A stretch of DNA of 64,000 nucleotides from Papaver somniferum (taxonomy: Eukaryota > Streptophyta > Magnoliopsida > Ranunculales > Papaveraceae), in assembly GCF_003573695.1 (NCBI RefSeq), contig NC_039363.1, positions 124,479,302-124,543,301 on the forward strand. The letters run 5' to 3'. The notes beneath the pieces were generated by a model. It had not been told where the DNA came from. It made no database searches and was given only the letters and a program-made list of their open reading frames with translations. A program made the position numbers and the translations under genes. This document shows positions 22,787-34,352 of this stretch, piece after piece. Position 1 is the stretch's first letter. Each line of letters opens with the position of its first letter.

Positions 22787-23897
22787 ACACTAGAAAAACA
22801 AAATCAAAAAGAAAAGTCCTGAAAAGGAAGGGATGTTCTATGCAAACACAAACAAGGCTGACTCCACCATAGCAAACCTACTGATTTCTAGCAAACAAAA
22901 AGCATGATGGCTCCACTTAGATTGTTTCTAGACCAGCTTCTAATCCTTCGAACGGGAATTCGTACAATTTAAGCAAACCCCTCTGGAATCAGTCCGAGTT
23001 AAAGTAAGTTGAATAGAGGCGAGAGAAGCTCGGTGGAGCTTTGATACCCAAGGCCTCACCGGTATTACAAGGCGGCGTAGTCACGCATTCAACTTACAGA
23101 AACCGTCAAGAACTTCGAAGTATGCTTAAAAGGGTAACCAATATTTTTCGAATGACTTTCCTGTTAAGCTCGTTACCGTATCGGTCTCGTTCTAGTCAAA
23201 ATTTTAGGCTTAGGTTCGCGTTTGGTGTCGTTTTCCTAAGGCGGGCAAGAAGAGAACGGTGATGAAATCCGAACCCTTATCTTGTATGGTCAGTCCTTGC
23301 CCTTTACTAGGAAATTAAAGCAGCCGTTTTCAAGTCCTCAACATATATGCATACGAAGGAAGACAGTAACTCGCTGACAGGGGATTCACGAGTGTTTCGA
23401 CAAACTTACCTCACGTACCAGACGGGAGATGAACCTTTGTAGTCGACTCGGGCCACGACTCCCATGTCATGTACGAACCCGAGGGGCCGAGGTGATATCG
23501 TAATCACCGTCCTTCTTTGCAAACAGTTTATATTTAAACTACCCTTCCGTAGGGTTTAAAAAATAATGTCCCAAAATTTAAAGTCCAAAGTCCAAAAATA
23601 TAAAGTGAAAAAGAAAAAGAAAGTCTAAAAAAATAAAACTCTACAAAAATAAAAATGTCTCTCTCTTTTTTTCTCTCTCTTTTTTTTTTATAAAATAAAA
23701 AAATCTTCTTCTTTCGCTCCTTTCGCTTTTCCTTTGACTCGAAGTCTTTATGTATTAACCAAAAGCTTTGGCAAAATTTTCTTTCGCTCCAAACTCCGAA
23801 TTCTGTAAGAAAAAGACAAAAACCCAAAAACGTAAAGAAGAACAAATAAAATAAAAACCTAAAAAAAAAATCTAAAAACTCTAGCCTAAAGACAAGT
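22787..23897 (-). other. Untranslated leader of element C
   Basis: About 1.1 kb, no gene. It is similar along most of its length to the leader of D (8476-9483), including blocks around TTTAAATATAAACTG (23525-23540), CTCGGCCCC (23483-23492) and GCCGCCTTGTAA (23070-23081). The AG-rich reading frame at 23534-23845 is low complexity and not a gene. Confidence 0.7.
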
Positions 23898-23914
23898 CCG
23901 CGTCGGCGGCGCCA
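23898..23914 (-). promoter_or_regulatory. Primer binding site of element C
   Basis: The minus strand reads TGGCGCCGCCGACGCGG, five bases from the LTR end. It is identical to the PBS in most E units and one base different from D. Confidence 0.82.
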
Positions 23915-23919
23915 AAAAT

Positions 23920-25401
23920 TGATGTGTTTTCAAAATTGTTGTAGTAATATGATTCGTTCAAGACTTGTGAAAGCGGATTTTTTGATTTTTTTAATAAATA
24001 AAAATAATGAACTAAATTAAAAAGATGTTGTGAAAATTATGGAGAGACTGGGACTAGGATTCCGCTATTTACCAATTCCAAAGTGATACTAATTATACCC
24101 ATGCAATTTCACACGTTCAAATTGATTCTCAACTATTGCAAAAGTAGATTTTTAGAAACAACAAATGTTAATCCAAAGCATGAGACATCAAAGCCCTAGG
24201 CTAAGCATGTTCCATCAAAAGAAAATACAATTGTTTAACAAAAACCATAAAATCTAGTTTCAATCTAGGCAAATAATCATAAATAAAAATTGCACAAATT
24301 AAATAATTAAGAACTACCACTTTTTCATTGGAAAGATAGCATCCTCCGTCGCCCCAAGGATTGGGTTTAACTCATCATTGTGGAAACACGCTCAAAAGTT
24401 GATTTCATTGCTCAAAGTGTTTACAAATGATGAATTGGAGAAAAACAATTAAAAATCGGGTGTTTGCAACGTTTTTAATCGTTGCAAAACACTGTTATAT
24501 AAAACGATAAAAGCCAACTGTCGTTGTTCAGCTTCTACGACCCCCCCCCCCCCCCCCTCTGTGTCGCTATCACTGTTAATAAACGACTGTCTTCGTGAGT
24601 CTTTTCTTCGTGTTCTTCAGTTCTGCAGCAGCAGAAATGGTGTTCTCTGCAGCTCGATTTTTCGGCTCTGTGATGCTCTGTAACTCTCCCAAACTCTCCA
24701 TCCCCTTCTATGTGATATCATAAGCCTATATATACCCACAGAGGCCTTCAAATATCACCCCATTACTCCAAATAATCCTCATAACTCCGGCAGCAAAGAA
24801 AATATTCTCGGGAATATTTTCTTCCCTTTTTTTTCTCCTACACGCGTCTGGATACGTGCATAGAATCTTTGTTTAACTCCTTCACGTTTCTGAAGCAACC
24901 AACGCGTGCGGTACACGTCGAAACTCGCTGTAATCCCGTGACTGTTTCCCTTGTGAACACAGTTGCCCTGTTTAGCTTCAATCCGACGATGCAGCCAATT
25001 CCAAACGAAACAATCAACCATACCACGCCTGTTACGCTCCGTAAAGTCATCCCGTGCAAATTCAGCCATTGAGTCTCACTGCAGCTCCTCCAAATCCGAA
25101 GAAGAATATGTTGCAGGTGAAAAAAATATTTCCCGCCAAAAAAATTAATTCAAACGAGGGAGAAGGGTGCTGTGGACAAAAATGGGCTACATATAGCCGT
25201 GGGTGACACTTAGCAAAAATGGGGGTATGTATAGCAATTGTCCTCCGGGGTGCTCCGGGCAACTTTTCGAGCCGAATTTTCAAATAATATTTATTTCCCA
25301 AAAAATACCTACAAACACACAAAACACCATAATAAGTACGAAGTCGAGTACTAATAATACGGAACATTGAGGACAAATTAAACACATAAATGCGTCTATC
25401 A
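23920..25401 (-). repeat. 5' LTR of element C
   Basis: A 1.48-kb LTR on the minus strand, from TGATAGACGCATTTATGTG (25401) to AAACACATCA (23920). The first 200 bases and the U5 block resemble LTR D. It contains TATATATA at 24727-24734 and a run of 17 C at 24541-24557. The small frames inside (for example 24779-25069) are LTR sequence, not genes. Confidence 0.87.
24727..24734 (-). promoter_or_regulatory. Probable TATA box of LTR C
   Basis: TATATATA on the minus strand within GGGTATATATAGGC, the position expected for an LTR promoter; LTR D has GGGTATATAAAGG. Confidence 0.5.
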
Positions 25402-26356
25402 CCATGCCATGGCTACGCCACTGGCATGCCATTAGCATGTGGATGACGCCACTTCGCTATACAACAAGATGTGACCATAATAAATGGTCATCCTTCTTCA
25501 TGAGATGCAATCTCAGCCATCCAAGTTCGCCACCGAACTGATGAGCTCGCGACAAGTTTTAGGCGACTAGCCAAGACGATCCTAGCATTACATGCTATTT
25601 ACCTGCGACAAGCCTCTTAATTTTAACTTGCCACACGCAGCAAAGTGCTACATGTTTTCCACGAAAACACTCGAGACATCAAAATATATCACAAACTGGG
25701 GGATGCTCATCAGGGTATTGGTCTGGCGGTTTACAACGTGCGGCGTGCAATGCGCCCATTACAAGAAAGTGTCGTGAAGTAGGATAATTAATGGTGGTGA
25801 AAAGTAACGGTGTAAACAATTAATTTCTTTCATCATGGAAGAGTAATGACCGGCGGTTACACGAATTCACTTTCTTCATCATGGAAACATAACATCTGGA
25901 AGTTACACGTTACTCTTTTCTTCCACCACTCAATCGTTTCCACTTCCTACGAGACCAGGTATGTTTCACTATGACTTGTATAAATAGGTCTTACCTATTT
26001 CCACCAAGAAACAAGTTTTTGGTCGGCAACACACAGTATCTAGAAATCACCTGGTAGCTTTCCATCCGGCTCACCAGTTCTACTTTCTGATACAAGTCAT
26101 AAAACACCCACACTTCCAGAATCAACTATTCTGGTCTCAACACTTTCTTCGCTTCCCTCCCTAAGACCAACCCTTCTGCTTCACTTTGTGACCGAAGCAA
26201 TCCTGGAACGGCCATTTCTTGGTTTAGGCCAGGATTGTACAGATTGATCTCTCGAATCAAAAGTACTCCCGTGCAGTACATTGTTTAGGTTTTAGATTCA
26301 TTTCTCACCCACACACCCAAAATTACCAAAATCAGCGGAAACGGTTTTCACCCTCA
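25402..26356 (+). repeat. 5' LTR of element F (upstream end lost to C)
   Basis: Matches about 34353-35351, with near identity from the ACTTCGCTATA region on. It ends TTTCACCCTCA. TATAAATA is at 25979-25986. The short frame 25592-25777 recurs at 34587-34772 as part of the LTR and is not a gene. Confidence 0.88.
25979..25986 (+). promoter_or_regulatory. Probable TATA box of LTR F
   Basis: TATAAATA, conserved at 34974-34981 in the other LTR. Confidence 0.55.
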
Positions 26357-26362
26357 AATAAT

Positions 26363-26378
26363 TGGCGACCACAGTGGG
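26363..26378 (+). promoter_or_regulatory. Primer binding site of element F
   Basis: TGGCGACCACAGTGGG, six bases after the LTR end. It differs from the TGGCGCC sites of A, C, D and E. Confidence 0.65.
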
Positions 26379-26514
26379 AGATTAATCTCTCGGTTACAAA
26401 TCCAACTCTCGTTTCCATCATCCTACCAGCGAATTCCATGCTTTGAAGCGCATGGTCCAAGAAAAGAGGGGTTTCAGGAGAATTGCGTCTGGGGACTAGA
26501 GATTCTCCATCTTA

Positions 26515-29500
26515 CTACGGATCAACATAAACATGTTCCACCGACAATAAAGAACGACCGAGGACTTCTGTGGCAAGAAGGGCATTACGTAAAGACTCGG
26601 ATTTACTACTTGAAGACTCGGTTCTGGTGAAAGACCCTAAAGCGAGTAAGTTTTCAAGATGATGTTTAAGCGACCTATTGTTTAGATTTCCACATTTATC
26701 ATGGAAGCCGATGACCCAATCATCCCAAGATTTCATGTCTCTTCCTTTCTCATGCAACGTTCACGGTCCTGAATGATTTTGCTACTTATATTCGTAATTC
26801 AGATTTTGAAATATCAATTGATCAAAAATCCATTACTCCAAAAATAATCCAAAAACTCTTACAAAAAGCAATCATCTATCAATCCAAAAACCAGAAAACC
26901 ATACCATAAACTAGGCGTTTCTTTTTCCTTTCAAAAAAAAAAAACCCTAAGAAAAAAAGTTCAGAAAACATTCAAGGATAGTTTCCTAACAACGGCTCGT
27001 TCTTCTTGGATAAAATGTCCTTCATACTTTGAAGAGCCGCCTGCTTCAGCTTCAATTCCTGGGATAACTTCTATACTTCTATCTCTTGTTGATTAATTAA
27101 ATCCGCGGAAGGACCATCAACTGCTTCAGCCTGCAGCTTTGGATCTTGAAAAATCCTTCACAGAACCAGGAAGTGTTAAACTCAAAGTTTACACACATAT
27201 CCCGGTGGAACTCCCAGTTTGTGATTACATCTCCAGAAAAGGTGTGACCAGCCACCTTGGGCATATCACGAATTGAAGATAATATTTCTTCCACTCGCTT
27301 AACCAACGCGAACCGGATAGTGATCTTCTTGGTTGTTGCGATGTGTCCATATCTCTACCATATTCTGGTATACAACTCCTCATGCTTAGCCGGTACACTG
27401 AATCCTCCAATAAACATGTGATCTTCATGAGGAATCAAGAATGGAGGGTCAAAATTGGCGCCTGCAATCAATTCCGCGACCAGCAAGGATTCTTTGCCTA
27501 CAACCGTCCGTAACCGTGGGGGAGTTTTCCATCATCTGAAGCACAAAAGCGTCTTCACGACGATCAGTTTCCATCTCCGGGTTGCTAACAGTTACGGTTT
27601 ACATGACTGGAGACATTGTTACACCCTTATTGTCGTGGATATCCATCTCAGAGTTATTTTCGGAAGCAGCATCTTCCTGTAAATACCGCCAATTAATCAT
27701 TTATTCTGTATAAATAAATAAATGACCTAAAGAAAAGAGGGATGTGGAAAACTCACCTACTCATTTGTTGTCCCACTGGAAGAAGACTCGTTGTTGTATT
27801 CAGAAATACTCCTCTCATCACCGGATCTTGAACTTTCCTCTTCTTCGGATTCTTCTTTAAGAGATTCAGTCTTGTCGCTTCCTCCCTCAAGAAGCGCCAT
27901 CTTTTGGACATGGGCAAGTCTAGAGAAGATATTCGAGTTGTCGAGACCCTGAGTCAAAAAGAAGAGTCAGTAACGAAATGGAAAATTTATGGAATTTAGC
28001 CAAGTCTGTGAAGAGAATCATACACGCCTACGTGTTGAAAGAACTGAAGGTCACAAGAGCCGTCGAATCTGATTGGATCCACCTGCACGATTTTTCGACC
28101 TTCGCTCCTTCTTCTGTGGACTGTCTGCATCCAAGCTATAGGATTTTCGTTTACCCGAAGGAAGCTCTTTCAACAACTTATGCTTCGCTAGAACCGCAGA
28201 GGAAGGTTTACCACGCGGATTTGTCACAACATCCTGCATGAACTGTTGAATGGCGAGGAACTCATCTTGCCAAAAGACATTGTATTTGGGAGTTGTCACG
28301 GGTCTTCGTTCCGAGAGCAAGAAAGGAAGGCTTTTACCTAGCGCAAGAACACTGGCATCAAGAGCAGCTGGTAACAATTCTTCTGGAGCAACTGGCCGAC
28401 GAATAAATGGGACCCCTTGGTCAAATCCCATATGACGGGCCGCCCTGTCAATATTATAAGGGACCGCCTTGAAAGTCCCCTGGAAGAAGGATGGCACGTG
28501 TCCGGAGATACATCTTCGCAAAAATACAACCTCTCCAACGCTCGTGTTCTCTCCAGGAGAAAGCAAAGTCAAGTTCGGAGCAGCGTCAAAAGTATTCTGC
28601 TGAACTACGGAGACATGGGCCGGGACCCAATGACGAAAGTTAACTGCATGCGAGTTGTGAAGGAAATCAATGAGCTTTACGCCAAGTCTAAGACGCCTCT
28701 CCAACCAACGGAGTATCCTAGAACCGCCATATGCATCAGGAAACAAGGTTCTCGGGTTAGGAGCGTAATTTTTGAAATGATCCCACACCCACGCTTGAAG
28801 AAAAGCGACGTGAACGTATGAGTCCACTTTCATATAACCATTTGAAGCATACATGTCCGCGACCAGATGATCCAAATGGGTGTACAAAGAGCCAAGAAAC
28901 AAGCCACCAATGGGAAGAACGACGCCTTTCGCCATTTTGATGGCAAATTTGATAAGCTCCTGTCGTATCCTTCTTACCAGAGCCATCGTCGAAAATATCT
29001 CTGGACAGCCACAGAGCTAAAAATGCAGCGACATGGAGCGTATCATCTAGCACTAGATCCAACTCTGGCTCATCAGGGAACCACTCAAACACATACCAGT
29101 TATAGAAGCACTTCTCCTCATAATTCTTTCGAACATATCCCGCTGCTTTTGTGACCAAAGTGGCATGTATTTTTATTCTTCCCCAGACAAGACCACATCG
29201 AGATTCCCAATTATCGGGAGACTCAACAGAACATTTACCCTTTCCAAAGAAATAGTCATCTCACCTCATCTACATATAGTTCTGTGAGTTTCCGGGCACC
29301 ACCTTGATATGAAAGTAATCAATCCTGCAACATCTTTTCTAATTTGAAGTACCGCAGGCGCCATGACAGCATGCATGATTTGCGCGTCAGTTAAGTTGGC
29401 CTTTACGTGATCGCGACCCATCATGAACTTCATACATTTATCATAAAAGCACAATGGACTAAGGCATATTTTGAAGTCTATCGGAGAAGCCAGATATTCT

Positions 29501-29862
29501 TTCTTATGAAGGAAAAACCTCATTATACGCCCTGGGCAGACTGATTGGACTTCTCCATCATTCTCTGAATCAGTCAGAAGAGTTTCCACGAATTTGGGAT
29601 GGGTCCTTGTAATCGTAGTAGACTTCGTAAAGAACTCATCATCTGTTTTCGATTTGGAGTTGTTGACGCTCCTCAACGCGGCGGCGAAACTAATTTCAGG
29701 TGACATCTTAACAAAATCCCTTATACTTTTGAAGTAACTACAACGAAACAAAGACAAAGAATTACTACTGAAGAAAAGCATACATGGAGATTTTATCAAA
29801 AATTGGTTACCACAATCAAGGGTCAACAACACATTTTCTATGGAAATTTCTCTTTTGGCCAC
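26515..29862 (-). pseudogene. Plant mobile domain (PMD) gene, antisense inside element F
   Basis: PMD proteins are plant-specific; relatives include MAIN/MAIL-type proteins and transposon-borne copies. The likely start is ATG 29706 (MSPEISFAAALRS); an open frame extends upstream to 29862. The diagnostic N-terminal pattern is present: LITFISRWCPETHRTICR, then past an in-frame TGA near 29266, GEMTISLERVNVLLSLPIIG. After another stop and a frameshift come FEWFPDEPELDLVLDD and VAAFLALWLSRDIFDDGSG. A further frameshift near 28990 leads to IKFAIKMAKGVVLPIGGLFL, LYTHLDHL and VHVAFLQAWVWDHFKNYAP with SRILRWLERR. The longest open piece is 28051-28986 (311 codons). Below it, 27757-27957 encodes a Ser/Glu-rich tail preceded by a TTTTTGACTCAG acceptor-like site. 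The frames 27097-27428 and 26515-26757 may be further exons. The stops make it a pseudogene. Confidence 0.78.
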
Positions 29863-30094
29863 GTGTCATGGCATTCACGACTAAAGGAATGGGGACTGCT
29901 CAACGAGATGCACGTGACGTCGCGGGAAATACGCTCTTGGCCAAAACTAGGCAATACCGTAGGGAACATGCGAAACCGCGGAAAGTATGACCTTTGCGAA
30001 GTTACGTTTGGTCATGGGAAATATGCTCGCGGCCAAAAGGAGAATGTTTCCACCACGGAAACTGTGCACACGGCCACAAGAGGAAAAGAAAACC
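29863..30094 (+). other. Unique stretch upstream of the PMD gene in F
   Basis: No gene supported. It contains repeats of CGGCCAAAA/TTGGCCAC words near 29855-30080. It ends with AAACC, the target site of solo LTR G. Confidence 0.4.
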
Positions 30095-31638
30095 TGATGC
30101 GTGTCGTGAGTGCAATCAAATTAATAATCTTATTTCCACACAATTAACTGGTAATATAATGGAAGTAAGGATCGTTCTCACGAAGAGGAGTGAGTTTTAG
30201 TTGTCAAAGTGTCACAAAGGGGGGTTTTGTTTTAGATTGTGAACAAAATAAATAATCAAAGCAAATAAAGTTGTATTGTAATCAATAGAGAGATGTATGA
30301 TTGAGGAATCCTTCTTCGTTAATAAACTGTCAATGAATTAATATATTTATCTATTCGTCATTAATCATAGATCACCAACCGTAGAATAACAGGTACGCTT
30401 AGCTATTCCAAAAATTCCTTATATCACTGGATAACAGGTACGCTTAGTTACCAGATTCTATTCGTATGAACCACCTTAAAGTACGCTTGCAAGATGTAAT
30501 TCACCAAATGCTTTATGGTTTGTGAATTCAGGATTGATCTTAGTAGCTAGACTCAGTACGCTCGGTCTACTTGCTAGGGTTGTGTCCGCACACGATTGCT
30601 TTACAGAATCCCTCTACAAGGTCTCGCGTTCTCTACTTGTGTAAGGAATTATTCAACAATTACGGATATCCTAACCCTTACTAGCAATAGATTAGACTAA
30701 CAAATATATCTAGTTGGCCACCTAAAAAATCTATCAATCAATCATAAGTATTTTAATAGTAAACACAAACGATAATCATATGAAGAAATCAAAATAGATT
30801 CATATATTAAATAAAATCAAGTTTACAACTTAGAATTCATCCTCAATCAATAGGTGTTTAGCTACTCATGGATGTAGAAACATCCATGATATACATTTGA
30901 GAAAAGTAAAAAGATAACGTTACGATTGAGAATAGTTTCGTGTGATGTTTCTACTCTCCAAGCTTACAATTTCGTGACCTTATGATATGATATCATTTTA
31001 CATAACCTAACACCTTTTTATAGGTTTACATTGCTTGGTCTTCACGTATTTAATTTGGTTTAGAAACCCGACCCGAAATAACGAATCCAAACGTGCCCTT
31101 AGGTCTTCCAAGGAGTAAATACACGTTTCCCATTTGCTAATTTCCCGAACCCAGTCCGCAAATTTCAAAATCCAGCAGAAATTTTCCGAATTAGGTCTAA
31201 GAACCCAGTCTGCAAACCTAGTTCGCGGACTTCACTGTCTTCGGTATTTGATAAAACTGTTTTGGCCATAACTTCTTCATCCGAACTAGGAATGACCTCA
31301 TTATTTTTTCATTCTTTTTATCTTTCAATTATCTTCAAGATGATGATGATAATTCCTTAATTTGAATGAGTTAAGATCGGTATTTTGCCCGTCTCTTTAT
31401 TGTGTGTGTTTTGCTTCTTTTCATCGCATATCTTCCACTTCTCTTGGACTTTGGCACTTAGATACTTGGAATACTTCTCTTCCTAGCTATTTTCAGCACT
31501 TTGTAGCTTCTTTGTGGATGATTCACCTAATAGAGGCAAACAAGAGAAAACAAGAGTAATAATACGAAAATATGCAAGAATAATAGCTAAAACAAGTATG
31601 GAATGTACACTAAAATCATATGAATTATGCACTTATCA
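30095..31638 (-). repeat. Solo LTR G (relative of LTR A)
   Basis: A 1,544-bp LTR with TG..CA ends (minus strand TGATAAGTGCATAATTC .. CACGCATCA) flanked by AAACC at 30090-30094 and 31639-31643. No internal region remains, so it is a solo LTR left by LTR-LTR recombination. It is similar to LTR A over both ends but lacks the 1.3-kb U3 segment. A minus-strand TATA-like box CTATAAAAA is at 31015-31023. Confidence 0.9.
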
Positions 31639-31643
31639 AAACC

Positions 31644-32270
31644 TTAAAGCTAGGTTTTCACGGGAGAAGAACTAACGGAAGCCACCCATTCGCGCGCGCC
31701 TATTTTGCATAATAATTGGCCTCCTTACTATTGTGATGGCTAATATTACTACGATACTGCTAGCAGGGAAGAATCATTCATACAAAAGTATTTCTACAGG
31801 TTCATGGAGAATATGAATATGTATAGGGTTTACACCAACAACAAAAAAAAGAAAAGAAGAGAAGAAATGTTGGAACACATACCTGGAGTGCGCTCGCCTA
31901 CTTCTCTGCTTTGCTGCTAACGCGGAGAGGTGAAAACAAAGCCAATATTACAAAAAAAAAAAAAGATGTGCGATCCCTTTTATACACATATTACTTTGGA
32001 GTTTGGGTGGAAGAAGGTTTCCTTTTATAAGCACAACACTTTTGGAATTAGAATGGAGGAAGGTTTCTCGCTTAAGCTATGCACGGAAAAAGGCAGTCGG
32101 GCCCGCGAAGGCAACGCTCCATGGCGCCACCAGTTCGCGGCCAAGACAATGCCAAATAGTTCGCTCCCAAACGGCCATCTCTACCGCTCCACGCCAACGC
32201 CAACGGTCCGCGTTCAAGCCCCAAGAATCCGCTCCTAGCCAGCGCCATCTCCACGTTGCAGTCGAGCCCT
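31644..32270. other. Unassigned part of element F
   Basis: No domain recognised. Includes an A-run near 31950 and GC-rich sequence after 32090. The frames 31930-32238 and 32003-32272 overlap in different phases and look like repeat sequence. Confidence 0.4.
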
Positions 32271-32610
32271 AACCAGCGCCATCCTCTCCTTCCCAAGCTA
32301 GCGCTCCATTGGCCTTCCCAAGCCAACGCTCCATTGGCCTTCCAAGCAATCCTACGCTCCATTGGCCTTCCAAACAAGCCAATGCTCCATTGACCTTCTC
32401 AAGCCAACGCGCCATCCGCCATGCCAAGCTAGTCGCGTCCATCCGCCACTCCAAGCTAGCCGCGCCATCCTCCATGCCAATCTACCCGCGTCCATCCTCC
32501 ACTCCAAGCTAGCTACGCCATCCGCCATGCCAAGCTTGCTGTGCCATCCGCCATGCCGAGCTAGCCGTACCATCGGCCTTTCCAAGCTAGTCGTGTTATT
32601 CGCAATTCTG
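32271..32610. repeat. GC-rich minisatellite 1 in element F
   Basis: Two interleaved families of degenerate tandem units: CGCTCCATTGGCCTTCC-AAGCCAA (32305-32410) and CCATCCGCCATGCCAAGCTAG-type units of about 35-40 bases (32410-32600). The repeat structure is open in several frames on both strands, which explains the overlapping reading frames here. Confidence 0.75.
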
Positions 32611-34009
32611 CAGCTTCATTTCCGCTCGGCCAAGATTGAAGCACCATCTTCGTCGTACAAAGCAACGCAATCTCCACCGTTCAAATCCGCGTCGTCCGCC
32701 ATTCCCAAGCCGGAAGCGCCATATTCACCACCCCATGGCCCAAATTGGCACCAATGTTCCGGGAAGCAAAAATCTACACCAACACCCCCTGGGTCAAGCC
32801 GGAAATGTGTCAAGTCGTCAATAAAAGGATCACGGATTCCTCATTCCTTCCGCTAAAGGTTAGTTAAATTTCCCTGGAAAACTCTTCACGCCTTGCCCTC
32901 TTCGATTTTGCTCTTGTATGTCACCATCTCATGCTTACCCCGCAACAACGCCATTGCTACGTGCTAAGTAGGAGACTTAATGTTGATGGTGGTTTTTAGC
33001 TTAGGGTTAAAATCGTAAAACCTTGCATCTGATTTGACGTCACTCTGCAAGGAAACAGAGCCACGTGTGCTAACCTCTCCACTGGAAAATTTATGAGTCG
33101 CTCAATATACTTACATGAAATTTATCCAGACTGGCGAATCCCAGATGTTCTGTAAATTTCGGCGCCTCGCGTATATTCACTTAATATAAGTTCCTATGAA
33201 CGCCTTCTATGCTATGTTCCCCGGCTGAACTCTTAATGTTGACATGGCATGAAGATTTGTGTTCACTCACATCAGAGTAGCACGAATCTCCAAGTATCAA
33301 GAATAAGATCTTTGCATAAGGTATTCAATCATAAAAGCATGCTTCTCTCTTGTAACTAACTTAAAAGAACTCTGTGTCGACACATAGAATTCAGTCAATC
33401 ATCCTGACTAACTTGTAGAAGTTAGAGTTTCGTGCCTCGCGCAATACACTAGACCTTGCTTGTAAAAATTAATTAAATCTTCCGCAGCGCACTGGAAGTG
33501 CGGCCACGCCCTAGCTTGCCGGCCCCACTTCCCATTGACCAATCAGGTCGCCCTAAAGGCGCCACAGCCTCACCAGAAGTGTGGTCGCGCCTTATGTTTG
33601 GCCGGACCCCTTTTGTGGCCAATGAGGTTTCTCTAATGCCACCATACATTAAAGGCCAAACGCACCCTACCGCGGCAACCTCGCAACGTGCCAACTTCGC
33701 AACATGCTACCTCGCAAACATGCCACTTCGTGGAATTCTTACCACTAGACTACAGCCACCACACGAAAATTCCTACTCATGTGGCCGTTTCCAGACTATG
33801 CCCTTGCCATGGTTCTTTTGGAATATCCATGGCGCCATTTGTACAAAAGTAGCGCCATGCCGCACGCCACGTGCACTAATTAGGGTATTCGACAAACCCT
33901 AATTTGAGAAAATTGCTACCAAAGCCGAATAACGTTCCCAGAGAAACAGGATTGGCGTGGCAACAGGGCCAATGTTGACACGCCACACATGGGTCCGACT
34001 CTACGACGC
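32611..34009. other. Right interior of element F, no gene
   Basis: Mixed GC-rich sequence. The frames at 32362-32856 and 33498-33902 have no recognisable domain and repeat-like composition. The true left end of the right LTR F probably lies here or in the following minisatellite, but I could not place it. Confidence 0.35.
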
Positions 34010-34330
34010 CTTGGCCACACCAAGCCCTAATTCTTCCACCTCGCCTTGGGCACGCCAAGCCCTAATTCTTCCACGGAGAATTCTTCCACGGCGTCTTGGC
34101 CACGCCAAGCCATAATTCTTCCACGGAGAATTCTTCCAACGGCGCTAAGACTTGGCCACGCCCAAATCCTTCCACGGCGCCAAGACTTGGCCACGCCAAA
34201 TTCTTCCACGGCGCCAAGCTTTGGCCATGCCAAATCCTTCCAACGGCGCCAAAACTTGGCTACGCCAAATCTTTCCACGACTCCAAGACTTGGCCACGCC
34301 AAATCCTTCCACGACGCCAAACCCTAACTT
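34010..34330. repeat. GC-rich minisatellite 2 in element F (about 34-bp units)
   Basis: About nine degenerate head-to-tail units built on CTTGGCCACGCCAA plus TCCTTCCACGGCGCCAA. Reading frames on both strands (34046-34327, 34096-34536, 34027-34320) are repeat translations, not genes. Confidence 0.8.
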
Positions 34331-34352
34331 TGGCTGCGGAGCCAATTTTTAG

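Larger units (their letters stand above)
21140..25401 (-). mobile_element. Element C: 5' part of an Athila-like retrotransposon
   Basis: Contains 5' LTR, PBS, leader and most of gag on the minus strand, and is cut off inside gag at the A/C junction. Its LTR and leader match those of element D, making it the gag-bearing relative of D. The right LTR edge at 25401 abuts truncated LTR F, so C had inserted into F's 5' LTR. Confidence 0.85.

Noticed and set aside
23534..23845. Lys/Arg/Phe-rich 103-codon frame in the leader of C
   Set aside because: A low-complexity purine/pyrimidine tract in a leader; the matching region of D has no equivalent frame.
28250..29154. Plus-strand frames 28417-28821 and 28867-29154
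   Set aside because: Antisense shadows of the PMD coding sequence; no domain of their own.
30095..31638. A full retrotransposon at G
   Set aside because: Only one LTR with matching AAACC on both sides and no internal sequence; it is a solo LTR.
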